Notes: generated by a model not told the origin, from the sequence alone. A stretch of 12,253 nt of DNA from an uncultured Intestinimonas sp. (GCA_958435885.1 CAUBHZ010000021.1:1-12253); one strand, 5' to 3'; shown: positions 1 to 7,309, counted from the first letter of the stretch. Made by a program: numbers and translations.

Positions 1-76
1 CGACGTGCTGGTGGCGGGCTCCGCCATCTACGGCGCCGCCGATATCCCCGCCGCCATCGCCGCCCTGCGCGGATAA
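1..76 (+). CDS. rpe: C-terminal end of probable ribulose-phosphate 3-epimerase (5' end outside window)
   Basis: Only the last 24 codons are visible, in the frame starting at base 2 and ending at TAA 74-76. They read DVLVAGSAIYGAADIPAAIA followed by ALRG. The VLVAGSAIYG stretch matches the last beta-strand and phosphate-binding loop of the TIM-barrel ribulose-phosphate 3-epimerase family, which normally ends in a short helix as here. The enzyme interconverts ribulose 5-phosphate and xylulose 5-phosphate in the cytoplasmic pentose phosphate pathway. The gene lies 32 bp upstream of recR on the same strand. Another phosphate-binding TIM barrel is possible because so little is visible. Confidence 0.65.
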   Translation, partial: DVLVAGSAIYGAADIPAAIAALRG

Positions 77-108
77 CCACCCCCCATCTCACAACGGAGG
101 TCCTTCCC

Positions 109-720
109 ATGGAATATTTTCCCCCCGCCTTGGAAGCCCTGGTAGAACAGTTCGCCCGCCTCCCCGGCGTGGGCAAAAAATCCGCCCAGCGGTTGGCCTT
201 CTTCGTCCTGGGCCTCCCCACCGAGGAGACCCAGGCCTTTGCCGACGCCATCGTGGCCGCCAAATCCTCCATCGCCCTGTGCCCGGTGTGCCGCAACTTC
301 ACCGAGGGGGAAGGATTGTGCCCCATCTGCCGCAGCTCCAAGCGGGACGAGGCCACCGTCTGCGTGGTGGCCGATCCCAAGGACGTGGTGGCCCTGGAGC
401 GTTCCCGGGAATACACCGGCCGTTACCACGTGCTCCACGGGGTCATCTCCCCCATGAACCACGTGGGACCCGACGACCTGCACATCAAGGAGCTGCTGGA
501 CCGGGTGGCCGGGGGGGATATCCGGGAGGTCATCATGGCCACCAACCCCGACACCGAGGGGGAGGCCACCGCCATGTATCTGGCCCGGCTCCTGCGCCCG
601 TTCGGCGTCAAGATCACCCGCCTGGCCTACGGCATCCCCGTGGGCGGACACCTGGAGTACGCCGACGACGCCACTCTCATGCGCGCGCTGGAGGGCCGCC
701 GGGAGTTCTTTTTCTCGTGA
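109..720 (+). CDS. recR: Recombination mediator protein RecR
   Basis: A 203-residue protein of normal RecR length. RecR acts with RecO (and RecF) to load RecA on SSB-coated single-stranded DNA during gap repair. In order it shows an N-terminal helix-hairpin-helix (LPGVGKKSAQRLAF, about residues 18-32), a four-cysteine zinc finger (C58, C61, C71, C74) and a Toprim domain from about residue 83 with the family motif NPDTEGEATAMYLA (146-159). The YGIPVGGHLEYAD segment (about 174-186) and ALEGRRE near the end are also family hallmarks. The ATG is preceded by GGAGG at 96-100, eight bases upstream. The last codons (FFFS and TGA) lie inside a perfect 12-bp inverted repeat, and the stop overlaps a repeated element, so the extreme C-terminus may have been reshaped by it. 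dnaX and ybaB, often found next to recR, are not visible upstream. Confidence 0.97.
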   Translation: MEYFPPALEALVEQFARLPGVGKKSAQRLAFFVLGLPTEETQAFADAIVAAKSSIALCPVCRNFTEGEGLCPICRSSKRDEATVCVVADPKDVVALERSREYTGRYHVLHGVISPMNHVGPDDLHIKELLDRVAGGDIREVIMATNPDTEGEATAMYLARLLRPFGVKITRLAYGIPVGGHLEYADDATLMRALEGRREFFFS

Positions 721-730
721 GAAAAAGAAC
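705..730. repeat. Perfect 12-bp inverted repeat across the recR stop codon
   Basis: GTTCTTTTTCTC (705-716) and GAGAAAAAGAAC (719-730) are exact reverse complements separated by two bases. The left arm encodes the last recR codons and the TGA lies at 718-720. Neither strand has a T-run directly after the arms, so it does not look like a standard intrinsic terminator, though it could fold as an RNA hairpin at the end of the recR message. The right arm also belongs to repeat copy 1. In copy 2 the left-arm position holds a T-run (815-822), which would still pair partly. Confidence 0.7.
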
Positions 731-792
731 CAAAAAGAGCTTTATTACCGCTCTTGCACTGGTCCGAGGATGAGAGGCAATCACACGGCCAC
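717..792 (+). repeat. 76-bp intergenic repeat, copy 1
   Basis: It matches 824-899 base for base except at four positions, all transitions (734 A/G, 744 A/G, 748 C/T, 751 C/T), at an offset of 107 bp. It contains a small potential RNA hairpin AAGAGC (735-740) / GCTCTT (750-755) with a nine-base loop. Two of the four differences fall in that loop. The one in the stem (751) turns a G-C pair into G-U in copy 2, so pairing is kept. The strand is arbitrary. I do not recognise the family. Confidence 0.9.
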
Positions 793-823
793 CGGCGTGG
801 TGCATGTGTAGAAGTTTTTTTTA

Positions 824-899
824 GTGAGAAAAAGAACCAAGAAGAGCTTTGTTATCGTTCTTGCACTGGTCCGAGGATGAGAGGCAATCACACGGCCAC
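824..899 (+). repeat. 76-bp intergenic repeat, copy 2
   Basis: Second copy of the element at 717-792, separated from it by 31 bp (793-823). The hairpin is AAGAGC (842-847) / GTTCTT (857-862) with a G-U pair in place of G-C. The match ends at GGCCAC in both copies and the sequences then diverge. Upstream of the 76-bp core both copies have an AGTT plus T-rich stretch that aligns with a small indel, so the true unit may be slightly longer. Nothing else is visible between the repeats and the terminator at 913. Confidence 0.9.
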
Positions 900-912
900 G
901 AAACTGAAATAC

Positions 913-942
913 AAAAAAGCGGACGCCCAAGGGGGCGTCCGC
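913..942 (-). terminator. Rho-independent terminator of the asparaginase/DUF2812 operon
   Basis: GCGGACGCCC (919-928) and GGGCGTCCGC (933-942) form a perfect 10-bp GC-rich stem with a four-base loop. On the minus strand the stem is followed directly by six T (complement of 913-918). It begins 7 bp past the asparaginase stop codon. On the plus strand the tail is only GTTTCTGTT, so it may weakly stop reading from the recR side as well. Confidence 0.93.
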
Positions 943-949
943 GTTTCTG

Positions 950-1951
950 TTAGTTTGGTGTGGAAACCTCGCCGCAGAGGCTGCGGCTGAAGCAGGCCCG
1001 GATCTCTGCCGGGTCGTCGGTCTGGCCCAGCACCCACATGAGCTTGGTGACGGCGGCCTCGGTGGTCATGTCCCAACCCTGGAGCACACCCTGGGCCAGG
1101 GCCTTCTGTCCCGCCTGATAAAGGGTAAAGTCGCTGCTCTCGTAGAGACACTGGGAGCACACCACCACCGTCATCCCCGCCTGGGCGGCGCCGTGGAGCT
1201 TGGAGATGAGGTCCCGGCGGATGAAGTGGAGGCCGCCGGCGCCGAAGGCCTCAATGACCACGCCCCGGTAGTGCATCTGGTGGAGCATGTCGAAGATCTC
1301 CGGGTCCAGGCCAGGGGTGAGCTTGATGAGGAAGACGTCCCGGCACAGCTCACTTCTGAGCACGCAGTCCCCGCCGGTACGGGGCGGCAGGGCAGCGGCG
1401 TTGATGTGGAGGCCGCCGGCGTCCACGTCGCCCACCAAAGGCCAGTTGACGCTCTCAAAGGCATCAAAGTCCTTGGTGCGGACCTTCACCGCCCGGCAGC
1501 CCAGAATGACCTTCCGGTCAAAGGCCACAAAGACCCCCGCTGCGCCGGAGCAGGCCATGGCGAAGGCGATGCGCAAGTTCTCCAGGGCGTCGGTAAGGGG
1601 GTGCTCGATGGGCAGCTGGCTGCCGGTGAGCACCACCGGGATGGGGATGCCCCTGAGCATGAAGCTGAGCACCGAGGCGGTATAGGCCATGGTGTCGGTG
1701 CCGTGGGTGACCACGATGCCGTCGTAGCCCGCCCGCTCGGCGTACACCGCCCGGGCGATGAGCTGCCACTCCTCCGGCTGGATGTTGGAGGAGTCCAGGT
1801 GCAGGATGTCACGGACAGTGACGGTATAGCTGTCGGTGAGGAAGGGGATGCGCCGGGCCAGGTCCTCCCCGTCCATCTCGGGGGCCAGTCCCTCGTCGGT
1901 GGGGCGGGAGGCGATGGTCCCGCCCGTGGTGAGCAGAAGAATATGTTTCAC
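950..1951 (-). CDS. ansA: Type I (cytoplasmic) L-asparaginase
   Basis: A 333-residue protein that hydrolyses L-asparagine to aspartate and ammonia. The N-terminus carries TTGGTIAS (8-15), with the catalytic threonine at T12. A substrate-binding DSSN follows at 53-56, HGTDTMAYTAS at 83-93 supplies the second threonine and aspartate (T85, D86), and the catalytic lysine is probably K156 in GCRAVK. The C-terminal GWDMTTEAAVTKL is typical of the family. The length, the absence of a signal peptide and the SFMLRGIPIPVVLTGSQLPI segment fit the type I E. coli AnsA group rather than the periplasmic type II. The start is GTG at 1949-1951, with a GGAG 11 bases upstream, a rather long gap. It is the last gene of the minus-strand operon, 26 bp after the oxidoreductase gene, and is followed by a strong terminator. 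Confidence 0.95.
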   Translation of the reverse strand: MKHILLLTTGGTIASRPTDEGLAPEMDGEDLARRIPFLTDSYTVTVRDILHLDSSNIQPEEWQLIARAVYAERAGYDGIVVTHGTDTMAYTASVLSFMLRGIPIPVVLTGSQLPIEHPLTDALENLRIAFAMACSGAAGVFVAFDRKVILGCRAVKVRTKDFDAFESVNWPLVGDVDAGGLHINAAALPPRTGGDCVLRSELCRDVFLIKLTPGLDPEIFDMLHQMHYRGVVIEAFGAGGLHFIRRDLISKLHGAAQAGMTVVVCSQCLYESSDFTLYQAGQKALAQGVLQGWDMTTEAAVTKLMWVLGQTDDPAEIRACFSRSLCGEVSTPN

Positions 1952-1977
1952 TGGTGCTCAGGCTCCTTTTTATATGC

Positions 1978-2583
1978 TCAGAATTGGGCGGCCAGGACCT
2001 CGGCCTCTCCCATGGCACGGGCCAGGATGGCCGCCTTGTCGTTGCGGATGTCGTCCAGGCCCTCGGCGCACAAAAGCTGGAAGTCAGGGATGCCGTACAT
2101 GGCGCACAGGGCTTTGAGGTGACGGGCACCCGATTCCATCCACGCCGTCTCCGGCAGGGAGAAGTTGCCGCCCCGGGTGGTGATGAGCAGCAGCTTTTCC
2201 GCCCGGCTCAGGCCTACGCTGTTGCCGTCGGCGTCGTAGCCGAAGGTGATGTCGCATACTGAGATGCGCTCCAGGTAGATCTTCAGAATGGCGGGGTAGG
2301 AGAGGTCCCAGAAGGGGGCGGCAATGACGATTTTGTCCGCCCTGGCAAACTGCCAGGCGGCGTCAAAGCTGGGGTCGTCCAGCTTTCCGGCGTTCCACAG
2401 CTCATCCCGGCGCTCCAGCACCTCGGGATACTGGGGCTCCAGCCGGTCCGTCATCAGATTGCGCTCCGTGACGGTGACCTCCGGGTGGCGTTTTCCATAC
2501 TCGGAGAGAAAATGCCGGGCCAGGGTCAGGGTGCGGGACCGCTCTCCCCGGACGCAGGCGTTGACAAACAGCAGCTCAGACAT
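1978..2583 (-). CDS. Flavodoxin-fold NAD(P)H oxidoreductase (FMN-dependent azoreductase/quinone reductase-like)
   Basis: A 201-residue protein, the usual length of the Flavodoxin_2/AcpD (AzoR) family of FMN-dependent NAD(P)H quinone or azo-dye reductases. The N-terminal strand and phosphate loop read FVNACVRGERSRTLTLARHF, followed by KIVIAAPFWDLSYPAILKIY (84-103), the FMN-contacting strand-loop-helix of this family, and LLLITTRGG (131-139), the third flavin loop. No membrane segment or signal peptide is seen, so it is probably cytoplasmic. The frame stays open far upstream into the preceding gene, but the ATG at 2583 is chosen because GGGAGGT lies seven bases before it and the protein then matches the family N-terminus. 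It lies 19 bp after the last DUF2812 gene. The true electron acceptor cannot be told from sequence. Confidence 0.85.
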   Translation of the reverse strand: MSELLFVNACVRGERSRTLTLARHFLSEYGKRHPEVTVTERNLMTDRLEPQYPEVLERRDELWNAGKLDDPSFDAAWQFARADKIVIAAPFWDLSYPAILKIYLERISVCDITFGYDADGNSVGLSRAEKLLLITTRGGNFSLPETAWMESGARHLKALCAMYGIPDFQLLCAEGLDDIRNDKAAILARAMGEAEVLAAQF

Positions 2584-2602
2584 GGCGATGACCTCCCGTT
2601 GT

Positions 2603-3724
2603 TTACCCGAATTTCTCCTCCAGTATACCCCGGACGGCCTCGTCTGTCCAGTCCAAGGGTCCCTCCAGCCGCACGGCGGTGCGCCCCTCCCGGAGGACCA
2701 GGATGGAATAGTCGTCGGGCGGGTCGGGCCGGAAGATCCAGCTCTCATCAAAGCCCAGGTCCACCGGAGTGAAGGGTTCGTCCTCCATGAGGGCCCGGGC
2801 GGCCCGGACGGCCAGGCCCTCCCAGAGGCAGTGGTAACGTCTGGTGTACAGGAAGAGGGACCAGGTGGAGTCACAATCCACCAGCTCCAGGTACTCCCAC
2901 CGGTTTACCAGAGGAGTACCGGTGTGGACGCTGTCCATGGCGTAGCCGGCGTAGATGAGCCCCACCTTCTCCGCCATTATCACCGGCTGATCCCGCAGCC
3001 CTTCCCGCTCGCTCTGGGTATAGGTGTATTTGGAGTCGGGGAAAAAGGACAGAATCAGATTCAGAAGAATGATGAGCTTGATGAGCATGGAGACGGTAAA
3101 CTCCGCCACGCCCCGCCGCCAGGCCCGACAGGGATCGGGGTCAGACAAGCCCTCCCGCCGGGACCGGAAGTAGTAGAGGGGAAGGGCGGTGAGCTCCCAC
3201 AGGACGGAGACCAGAAAGATGGGGAGCAGGGTCAGACGGAGAAGGTCCCACCAGGAGGAGAGCATGGAGAGGAAAAAGAGCGGAAGGTCGGTGGGGGATA
3301 TCAGATAGTAGAACCGGACGATTAGGGCCATGACCAGCAGGGTGGCCGCCAGTCCCCAAAGCCAGGTACTCCAAAAGTAGCATCGTCCGAACCGCTGCCG
3401 CTCCAGGCCGGCGTCAGTCTGGATGGGGACAGGGTCGGCGCCGGGCAGGGAGGAGAAGATGTCCATGCCCCGGACGGTGCCCTCCCAGCCCCAGCCCGCT
3501 TGATTCAGGAAGTTCCGGTAATCCTGGTCCTTCTTGCCGCCGGAGATGTCCACGCAGTATCTGAGATCGGTGCGCTCCGTCCGACGGAGGCGGAACAGAT
3601 AGCCCCACAGGGTGGTTTTGCTGGTATACTGCCAGCCCTGGGCGGCCTTCTGATTGAGCCAAACCTCCGCCGCCTTGTAGTCCATGGTGAGAAAGGGAAA
3701 CAGGGTCCACATCTCTTCTTGCAT
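2603..3724 (-). CDS. DUF2812-type membrane protein, paralog 5 of 5 (most promoter-distal)
   Basis: A 373-residue protein with the shared plan of this tandem family. The N-terminal DUF2812-like domain (1-110) shows MDYKAAEVWLNQKAAQGW (14-31), RTDLRYCVD (51-59), a further AGW (76-78) and GADPVPIQTD (95-104). Predicted membrane segments lie at about 119-140, 159-182 and 210-229. An Arg-rich loop follows segment 2 (YFRSRREG to AWRRG), consistent with a cytoplasmic loop and an outer C-terminus. The C-terminal domain carries VDLGFDESW (321-329), then ILVLREGRTAVRLEGPLDWT (341-360). The start ATG at 3724 follows AGGAGGT by six bases; an internal ATG at 3712 is less likely. It lies 15 bp after paralog 4. 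The family's function is unknown; a sensory or regulatory role beside PadR is inference. Confidence 0.85.
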   Translation of the reverse strand: MQEEMWTLFPFLTMDYKAAEVWLNQKAAQGWQYTSKTTLWGYLFRLRRTERTDLRYCVDISGGKKDQDYRNFLNQAGWGWEGTVRGMDIFSSLPGADPVPIQTDAGLERQRFGRCYFWSTWLWGLAATLLVMALIVRFYYLISPTDLPLFFLSMLSSWWDLLRLTLLPIFLVSVLWELTALPLYYFRSRREGLSDPDPCRAWRRGVAEFTVSMLIKLIILLNLILSFFPDSKYTYTQSEREGLRDQPVIMAEKVGLIYAGYAMDSVHTGTPLVNRWEYLELVDCDSTWSLFLYTRRYHCLWEGLAVRAARALMEDEPFTPVDLGFDESWIFRPDPPDDYSILVLREGRTAVRLEGPLDWTDEAVRGILEEKFG

Positions 3725-3739
3725 GGCGATACCTCCTGT

Positions 3740-4846
3740 CTAAGAAGCCAGCTCCAGGGTGTCCCGGAGCCTTTCCAGCCGGTCGGGGGTGGTGAGGTCC
3801 AGACTGCCATAGAGCTGGACCACGGTGTTCCCCTGCCGCAGCAGCAGGGAGTGAAAACCGGTGTCACTCGTATAGGTCCAGGACTGGTCAAAGCTCAGAT
3901 CTGCGGGGGTGTAAGGCATGTACCGCTCATGGGAGGCCAGGGTATCCGCCGCGATCTGGTCGGCCACCCAGCCGAAGCGGCAGTCCCAGCGCGTCTGGAT
4001 CAGGGAGATGCCGTCTATGGCCTCCTCAAATTCCAGCTCTGAGGCCAGGACGGAGCTTTGCCGCCGGAACCAGGGAAGCGGGTCGGCAGGCAAGTCCAGA
4101 TCCTCCAGCCGCAGAAGGGGGAGCTCCGCCACGGCTTGCGGGTCCTGCACCGGAGCGGACTCTTCCACCTCCAATATACGGGAAAAAGGGAGGAGGATCA
4201 GGCAGAAGATCCATAGAAGGTAGAAGAGCGTACCGCAGAAGGATCTGGCCCGGGCCAGTCGGAGATTGGGGGCAGGGGGCGAGGAGCGCAGCCAGAAGCG
4301 AAGCCCCCATCCGACGGTAAGGAAGAAAAAGGCCATCATGTAGAGAAAAGCGGCGGCGCCCAGCAGTTCCCAGTTGGAGGTGAGGAGCCGGGTGGGCAGG
4401 GTGGTGCGCAGCCCCAGCGTGGACCCCAGCAGGGCCAGAAACAGCACCAGAATGAGGCCGCCGATTAAGATGGGGAGCAGTTCCCTGCGGAAAAACGCCT
4501 TTTTGAACAGGGCCGGGTCGGTCTGGATAGGAATGGGGTCCCGGCCGGGGAGGGACTTGTAGACATCCAGGCCGGTCCGGGCGGCGCCCACCAGCGCCCA
4601 GCCGGACTCTCGCACCAGCTTGTCGAAATCGTCGGGGGCGAAGCTGGGGTCCCGGACCCCGTGGGTCAGGTCCACACAGTACTTGATGTCGTCCCGGGTC
4701 CTGGGGACAAATTTGGCGGGGAGAAAGGCAAAGCTCGGCAGATGCTCCAGCTCCCAGCCCTGGTCATAGAGCCGGGTGAGCCAGAGCCGAGCGGCCTCAC
4801 AGTCGGAGGGCTGAAAGGCGAAGAAGGCGTACTTGACCTTTTTCAT
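3740..4846 (-). CDS. DUF2812-type membrane protein, paralog 4 of 5
   Basis: A 368-residue paralog. The N-terminal domain has EAARLWLTRLYDQGWELE (17-34), IKYCVDL (54-60), a further SGW (81-83) and LPGRDPIPIQTDPAL (99-113). Predicted membrane segments lie at about 123-142, 159-181 and 202-221. The loop after segment 2 is rich in Arg (RFWLRSSP to RLARARS). The C-terminal part shows LPLLRLEDLDLP (242-253), TRWDC/GWVADQIA (285-299), LSFDQSW (317-323) and LLLRQGNTVVQLYGSLDLTT (334-353). An in-frame GTG at 4852 would leave only one base between the Shine-Dalgarno (AGGAGGT, 4853-4859) and the start, so the ATG at 4846 is chosen (spacing about 7). That leaves two bases between it and the stop of paralog 3. 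Function unknown. Confidence 0.85.
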   Translation of the reverse strand: MKKVKYAFFAFQPSDCEAARLWLTRLYDQGWELEHLPSFAFLPAKFVPRTRDDIKYCVDLTHGVRDPSFAPDDFDKLVRESGWALVGAARTGLDVYKSLPGRDPIPIQTDPALFKKAFFRRELLPILIGGLILVLFLALLGSTLGLRTTLPTRLLTSNWELLGAAAFLYMMAFFFLTVGWGLRFWLRSSPPAPNLRLARARSFCGTLFYLLWIFCLILLPFSRILEVEESAPVQDPQAVAELPLLRLEDLDLPADPLPWFRRQSSVLASELEFEEAIDGISLIQTRWDCRFGWVADQIAADTLASHERYMPYTPADLSFDQSWTYTSDTGFHSLLLRQGNTVVQLYGSLDLTTPDRLERLRDTLELAS

Positions 4847-4848
4847 GA

Positions 4849-5994
4849 TCACACCTCCTGATCTATGCGCTCCAGGACGGCGGATAATATGTCCGGATCG
4901 GTGAAGTCAACAGGTCCCTCCACTGAGACAACCACGTTGTCCAGCCGGAAGAGAAGGGACTGCCAGTCGCCGCCGTCGTAGAGCCAGCTCTCGTCAAAGC
5001 CCAGTTCCACCGGGGCGAGGGTGATGGGGTCGTGGAAGTGCATGGCCTTGTCGTCCTGTTCCTCCTTCACCAGGGAGTCAGCCACGGCTTCTGCCAGCCA
5101 CTCCCAGCGGCAGGAGTAGTAGACCGAGCGGACCATCCCGTCTCTCAGGTAGGTGAGGGACTCCCCATGGCGGAGGAGGTCGGTGCCCTCCCACAGGAGG
5201 TAGCCGTCGCCGGAGGAGGGGAAACCCAGGTCCTCCGCCCGCACCAGGGGGTATTCATCCCCCGGGTAGGTGACAGCGTTGATGCGGTCATTTCCCAGAT
5301 CGGGCAGGATGGAGAGAATCAGGGCCAGCACCAGCAGGGGCAGCCAAAGCCCCTCCGCCAGGCCCCGGAGCCGTGCCGCCCAGGGCCGTGGGACAGGCAG
5401 GTCCTCCCCGGCCTCCGCCGCCCTCCGGCACAGGCGGCGGAACCGGCTCAGGAAGGCGAAGTAGCCCAGCTTCCAGGCCAGAGCGGCGGCCAGGAGAAAG
5501 AGAAGGACCATGGCGCCGGTGGAGAGAAAGATCTCCCACCAGTGGAACACCTCTCCGAGGAAGAGCTGCCGCAGCAGGAGCTGTACGGCCAGGAGAAGGG
5601 GAAAGCCGAGGGCGCTCCAGCGGGCCTCCCGGAGAGCCGCCTTCCAGTGTTCCTCGTAGTCCAGGGCGGAGTCGGTCTGGAGAGGGAGGGGGTCGGCTCC
5701 GGCCTTCGAGGCAAAGATGCGGAAGGTGGCGGTCTTGTCCACCAGCTCCCACCCGGCGTCCTCGCACAGGTCCAGGTAGTCCTGCTCGGACTCTCCCAGC
5801 TCATCGGGGTTCCCTTTGGGCGTGCGCAGCTCTACGCAGTAGCGCAGGTCGGTCCGCTCCGTCCGCCGGAAGAAGGCCAGCCCGCCGAAGAGCCACTGGA
5901 GGGCCCAGCCCGCCGCCGCCCGGCGGTTCAGGGCGGCTTCCAGGGCCTTGGCGTCGGGAGCTAAGTAGTTGAGGTAGGAAACAGGCAGCATCAT
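4849..5994 (-). CDS. DUF2812-type membrane protein, paralog 3 of 5
   Basis: A 381-residue paralog. The N-terminal domain reads ALEAALNRRAAAGWALQW (17-34), FFRRTERTDLRYCVEL (41-56), DYLDLCEDAGWELV (72-85) and AGADPLPLQTDSAL (98-111). Predicted membrane segments lie at about 126-146, 155-178 and 212-231, with a basic loop after the second (SRFRRLCRRA). The C-terminal domain has YPLVRAEDLGFPSSG (248-262), CRWEWLAEAVADSL (295-308), VELGFDESWLYD (329-340) and LLFRLDNVVVSVEGPVDFTD (347-366), the clearest example of the shared C-terminal motif. The start at 5994 (a second ATG follows at 5991) has AGGAGGT seven bases upstream, inside the last codons of paralog 2. It ends in Asp-Gln-Glu-Val because the ribosome site of the next gene is embedded there. 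Function unknown. Confidence 0.85.
   Translation of the reverse strand: MMLPVSYLNYLAPDAKALEAALNRRAAAGWALQWLFGGLAFFRRTERTDLRYCVELRTPKGNPDELGESEQDYLDLCEDAGWELVDKTATFRIFASKAGADPLPLQTDSALDYEEHWKAALREARWSALGFPLLLAVQLLLRQLFLGEVFHWWEIFLSTGAMVLLFLLAAALAWKLGYFAFLSRFRRLCRRAAEAGEDLPVPRPWAARLRGLAEGLWLPLLVLALILSILPDLGNDRINAVTYPGDEYPLVRAEDLGFPSSGDGYLLWEGTDLLRHGESLTYLRDGMVRSVYYSCRWEWLAEAVADSLVKEEQDDKAMHFHDPITLAPVELGFDESWLYDGGDWQSLLFRLDNVVVSVEGPVDFTDPDILSAVLERIDQEV
4853..4859 (-). promoter_or_regulatory. Shine-Dalgarno deciding the start of paralog 4
   Basis: AGGAGGT on the minus strand lies about seven bases before ATG 4846 but directly against the in-frame GTG at 4852. It therefore supports the ATG. The same bases are the last sense codons (Gln-Glu-Val) of paralog 3. 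Confidence 0.8.
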
Positions 5995-5997
5995 GGG

Positions 5998-7308
5998 TCA
6001 AACCTCCTGGTCAGACGATAAAAGGGAGAGCAACCGGTCGATCTGGGACCGGGGGATGGGGCCGGAGCGGGTCTCCACCGTCACTACGGTATTTCCAGAG
6101 CGGAGCAGAAGCAGGGACTCGGTCTTTCCACCGCCCAGGTCGGCCTCCTGAAGCCACACGTCGGTATAACCGGCTAGTGGCGGGTACCAGGGCTCCCGCT
6201 TCAGATCCAGAACCAGCCGGGAGAGCCACTCCCAGCGGGCGGTGTAGCAGTCCACATCATGCTGCTCGCTGCTGGGGTCCTCCCACCAGCTCTGATGGCG
6301 CAGCGCAAAGGAACCTTCATCCGAGGGGGCGGGCTGGAGAGGCTGGACGGTAAACTGAATGCTGGAATATCTCCTGAAATTCCGGTCCACGCGGACGGCT
6401 CCAGGGACAAAGGTCTCATCCATCAGCACGGAAGTGGGCATCATATGGCTGGTCACGGGGGTGAGGAAAGAGGCAAAAATAACGGCAGAGAACAGTACGG
6501 CATAAAAAATGACAGTGATGTGGCGGTTCAAAGACTGTCTGCCCTCTTTGGTGCGGCGGTTTTTATAGAAAAACAAGGCCAATACACTGCCGATCAGCAA
6601 TCCCAGTGCAGTGCTCAGACTCATGGTCTGTACAGCGTCCAGGAAAAAGCACACAATAACAGCCACGCCCCACAGGCGGCAGAGAAGACACAGCCAGACC
6701 GCCGCCACGGCGCTCCTCCGGCCGGGGACGGGCAGGGGACCGCCCGCCGCCCGGTCCCACTGCCGCAGACGCAGCTGAAGACGGCTGGTCCACAGCAGCC
6801 AGGCCGCCAGAATGGCAGGGAGGGAGACAAGAAGGGCGAGGCCGGTATTGGTGAGGAGGGCGGCCATGAGGGCGGACCGCCAGGAGCCATCCGAAACCAG
6901 CAGCACCAGGGTGGCCAGGAGCAGAATCATGGCCAGCAGGAAAACCCAGCCCTTGAAGTTGGCACGCAGCACCTCCTGCCGGAAGCGGCGGGCCTCCTCC
7001 ACGCCGTCGGTCTGGATGGGCGGGGTGCCGACAGGCGCCTTGTAGAGATTGAAAGCCCCCACCTTCTGGACCAGGGTCCACCCGGCGTCGGCGCAGAGGG
7101 CCAGGTAGTCGGGCCGCTCACTGTATCCGGGGCGGCTCCAGTCCACACACCAGGCCGACCGCGTGTCAGAGGGGACGAACCGGGCAAAGGTGCCCAGCCA
7201 GACCCGGTCCAGGGTCCAGTCCTCCGCCGCCCGGCGGTTCAGAAGGGCCTCGGCGGCCTTGATGTCCATGACGGGATAGGTGAACAGGGACCATTGGCTT
7301 TGCGTCAT
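5998..7308 (-). CDS. DUF2812-type membrane protein with two extra membrane segments, paralog 2 of 5
   Basis: A 436-residue protein, the longest and most divergent paralog. The N-terminal domain is recognisable from MDIKAAEALLNRRAAEDW (14-31), AWCVDWS (52-58), DYLALCADAGWTLV (67-80) and PPIQTDG (96-102), but the GxDPxPxQTD motif is shortened. Five membrane segments are predicted (about 119-138, 153-173, 200-222, 229-247, 264-284) against three in the others. Basic loops after segments 2 and 4 (RLQLRLRQWDR; YKNRRTKEGR) keep the C-terminus outside. The C-terminal domain keeps ARWEWLSRLVLDLK (357-370) and LLLLRSGNTVVTVE (399-412) but has TDVWLQEAD in place of LGFDESW. The start ATG at 7308 follows AGGAGG by eight bases, one base after the stop of paralog 1. 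Function unknown. Confidence 0.83.
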   Translation of the reverse strand: MTQSQWSLFTYPVMDIKAAEALLNRRAAEDWTLDRVWLGTFARFVPSDTRSAWCVDWSRPGYSERPDYLALCADAGWTLVQKVGAFNLYKAPVGTPPIQTDGVEEARRFRQEVLRANFKGWVFLLAMILLLATLVLLVSDGSWRSALMAALLTNTGLALLVSLPAILAAWLLWTSRLQLRLRQWDRAAGGPLPVPGRRSAVAAVWLCLLCRLWGVAVIVCFFLDAVQTMSLSTALGLLIGSVLALFFYKNRRTKEGRQSLNRHITVIFYAVLFSAVIFASFLTPVTSHMMPTSVLMDETFVPGAVRVDRNFRRYSSIQFTVQPLQPAPSDEGSFALRHQSWWEDPSSEQHDVDCYTARWEWLSRLVLDLKREPWYPPLAGYTDVWLQEADLGGGKTESLLLLRSGNTVVTVETRSGPIPRSQIDRLLSLLSSDQEV

Positions 7309-7309
7309 G

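Noticed and set aside
28..651. Minus-strand open frame opposite recR
   Set aside because: Low-complexity Gly/His-rich translation antisense to a clear recR gene.
705..730. Intrinsic terminator of recR
   Set aside because: The inverted repeat is AT-rich with a two-base loop and no following T-run on either strand.
717..878. Short GTG-started open frames of 18 codons present in both repeats
   Set aside because: Both copies are open (ending LALVRG), but three of four differences change the amino acid and no ribosome site is visible. RNA structure explains the differences better.
717..899. CRISPR array
   Set aside because: There are only two copies of a 76-bp unit with one 31-bp spacer and no cas genes nearby. 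Unit length and structure do not fit CRISPR repeats.
754..990. 78-codon plus-strand open frame across the repeats
   Set aside because: It runs through both repeats and the terminator hairpin into antisense asparaginase, with no ribosome site or domain.
2584..2874. Upstream extension of the oxidoreductase frame to 2874
   Set aside because: It overlaps the end of the preceding DUF2812 gene. The ATG at 2583 has a good ribosome site and gives the normal family N-terminus.
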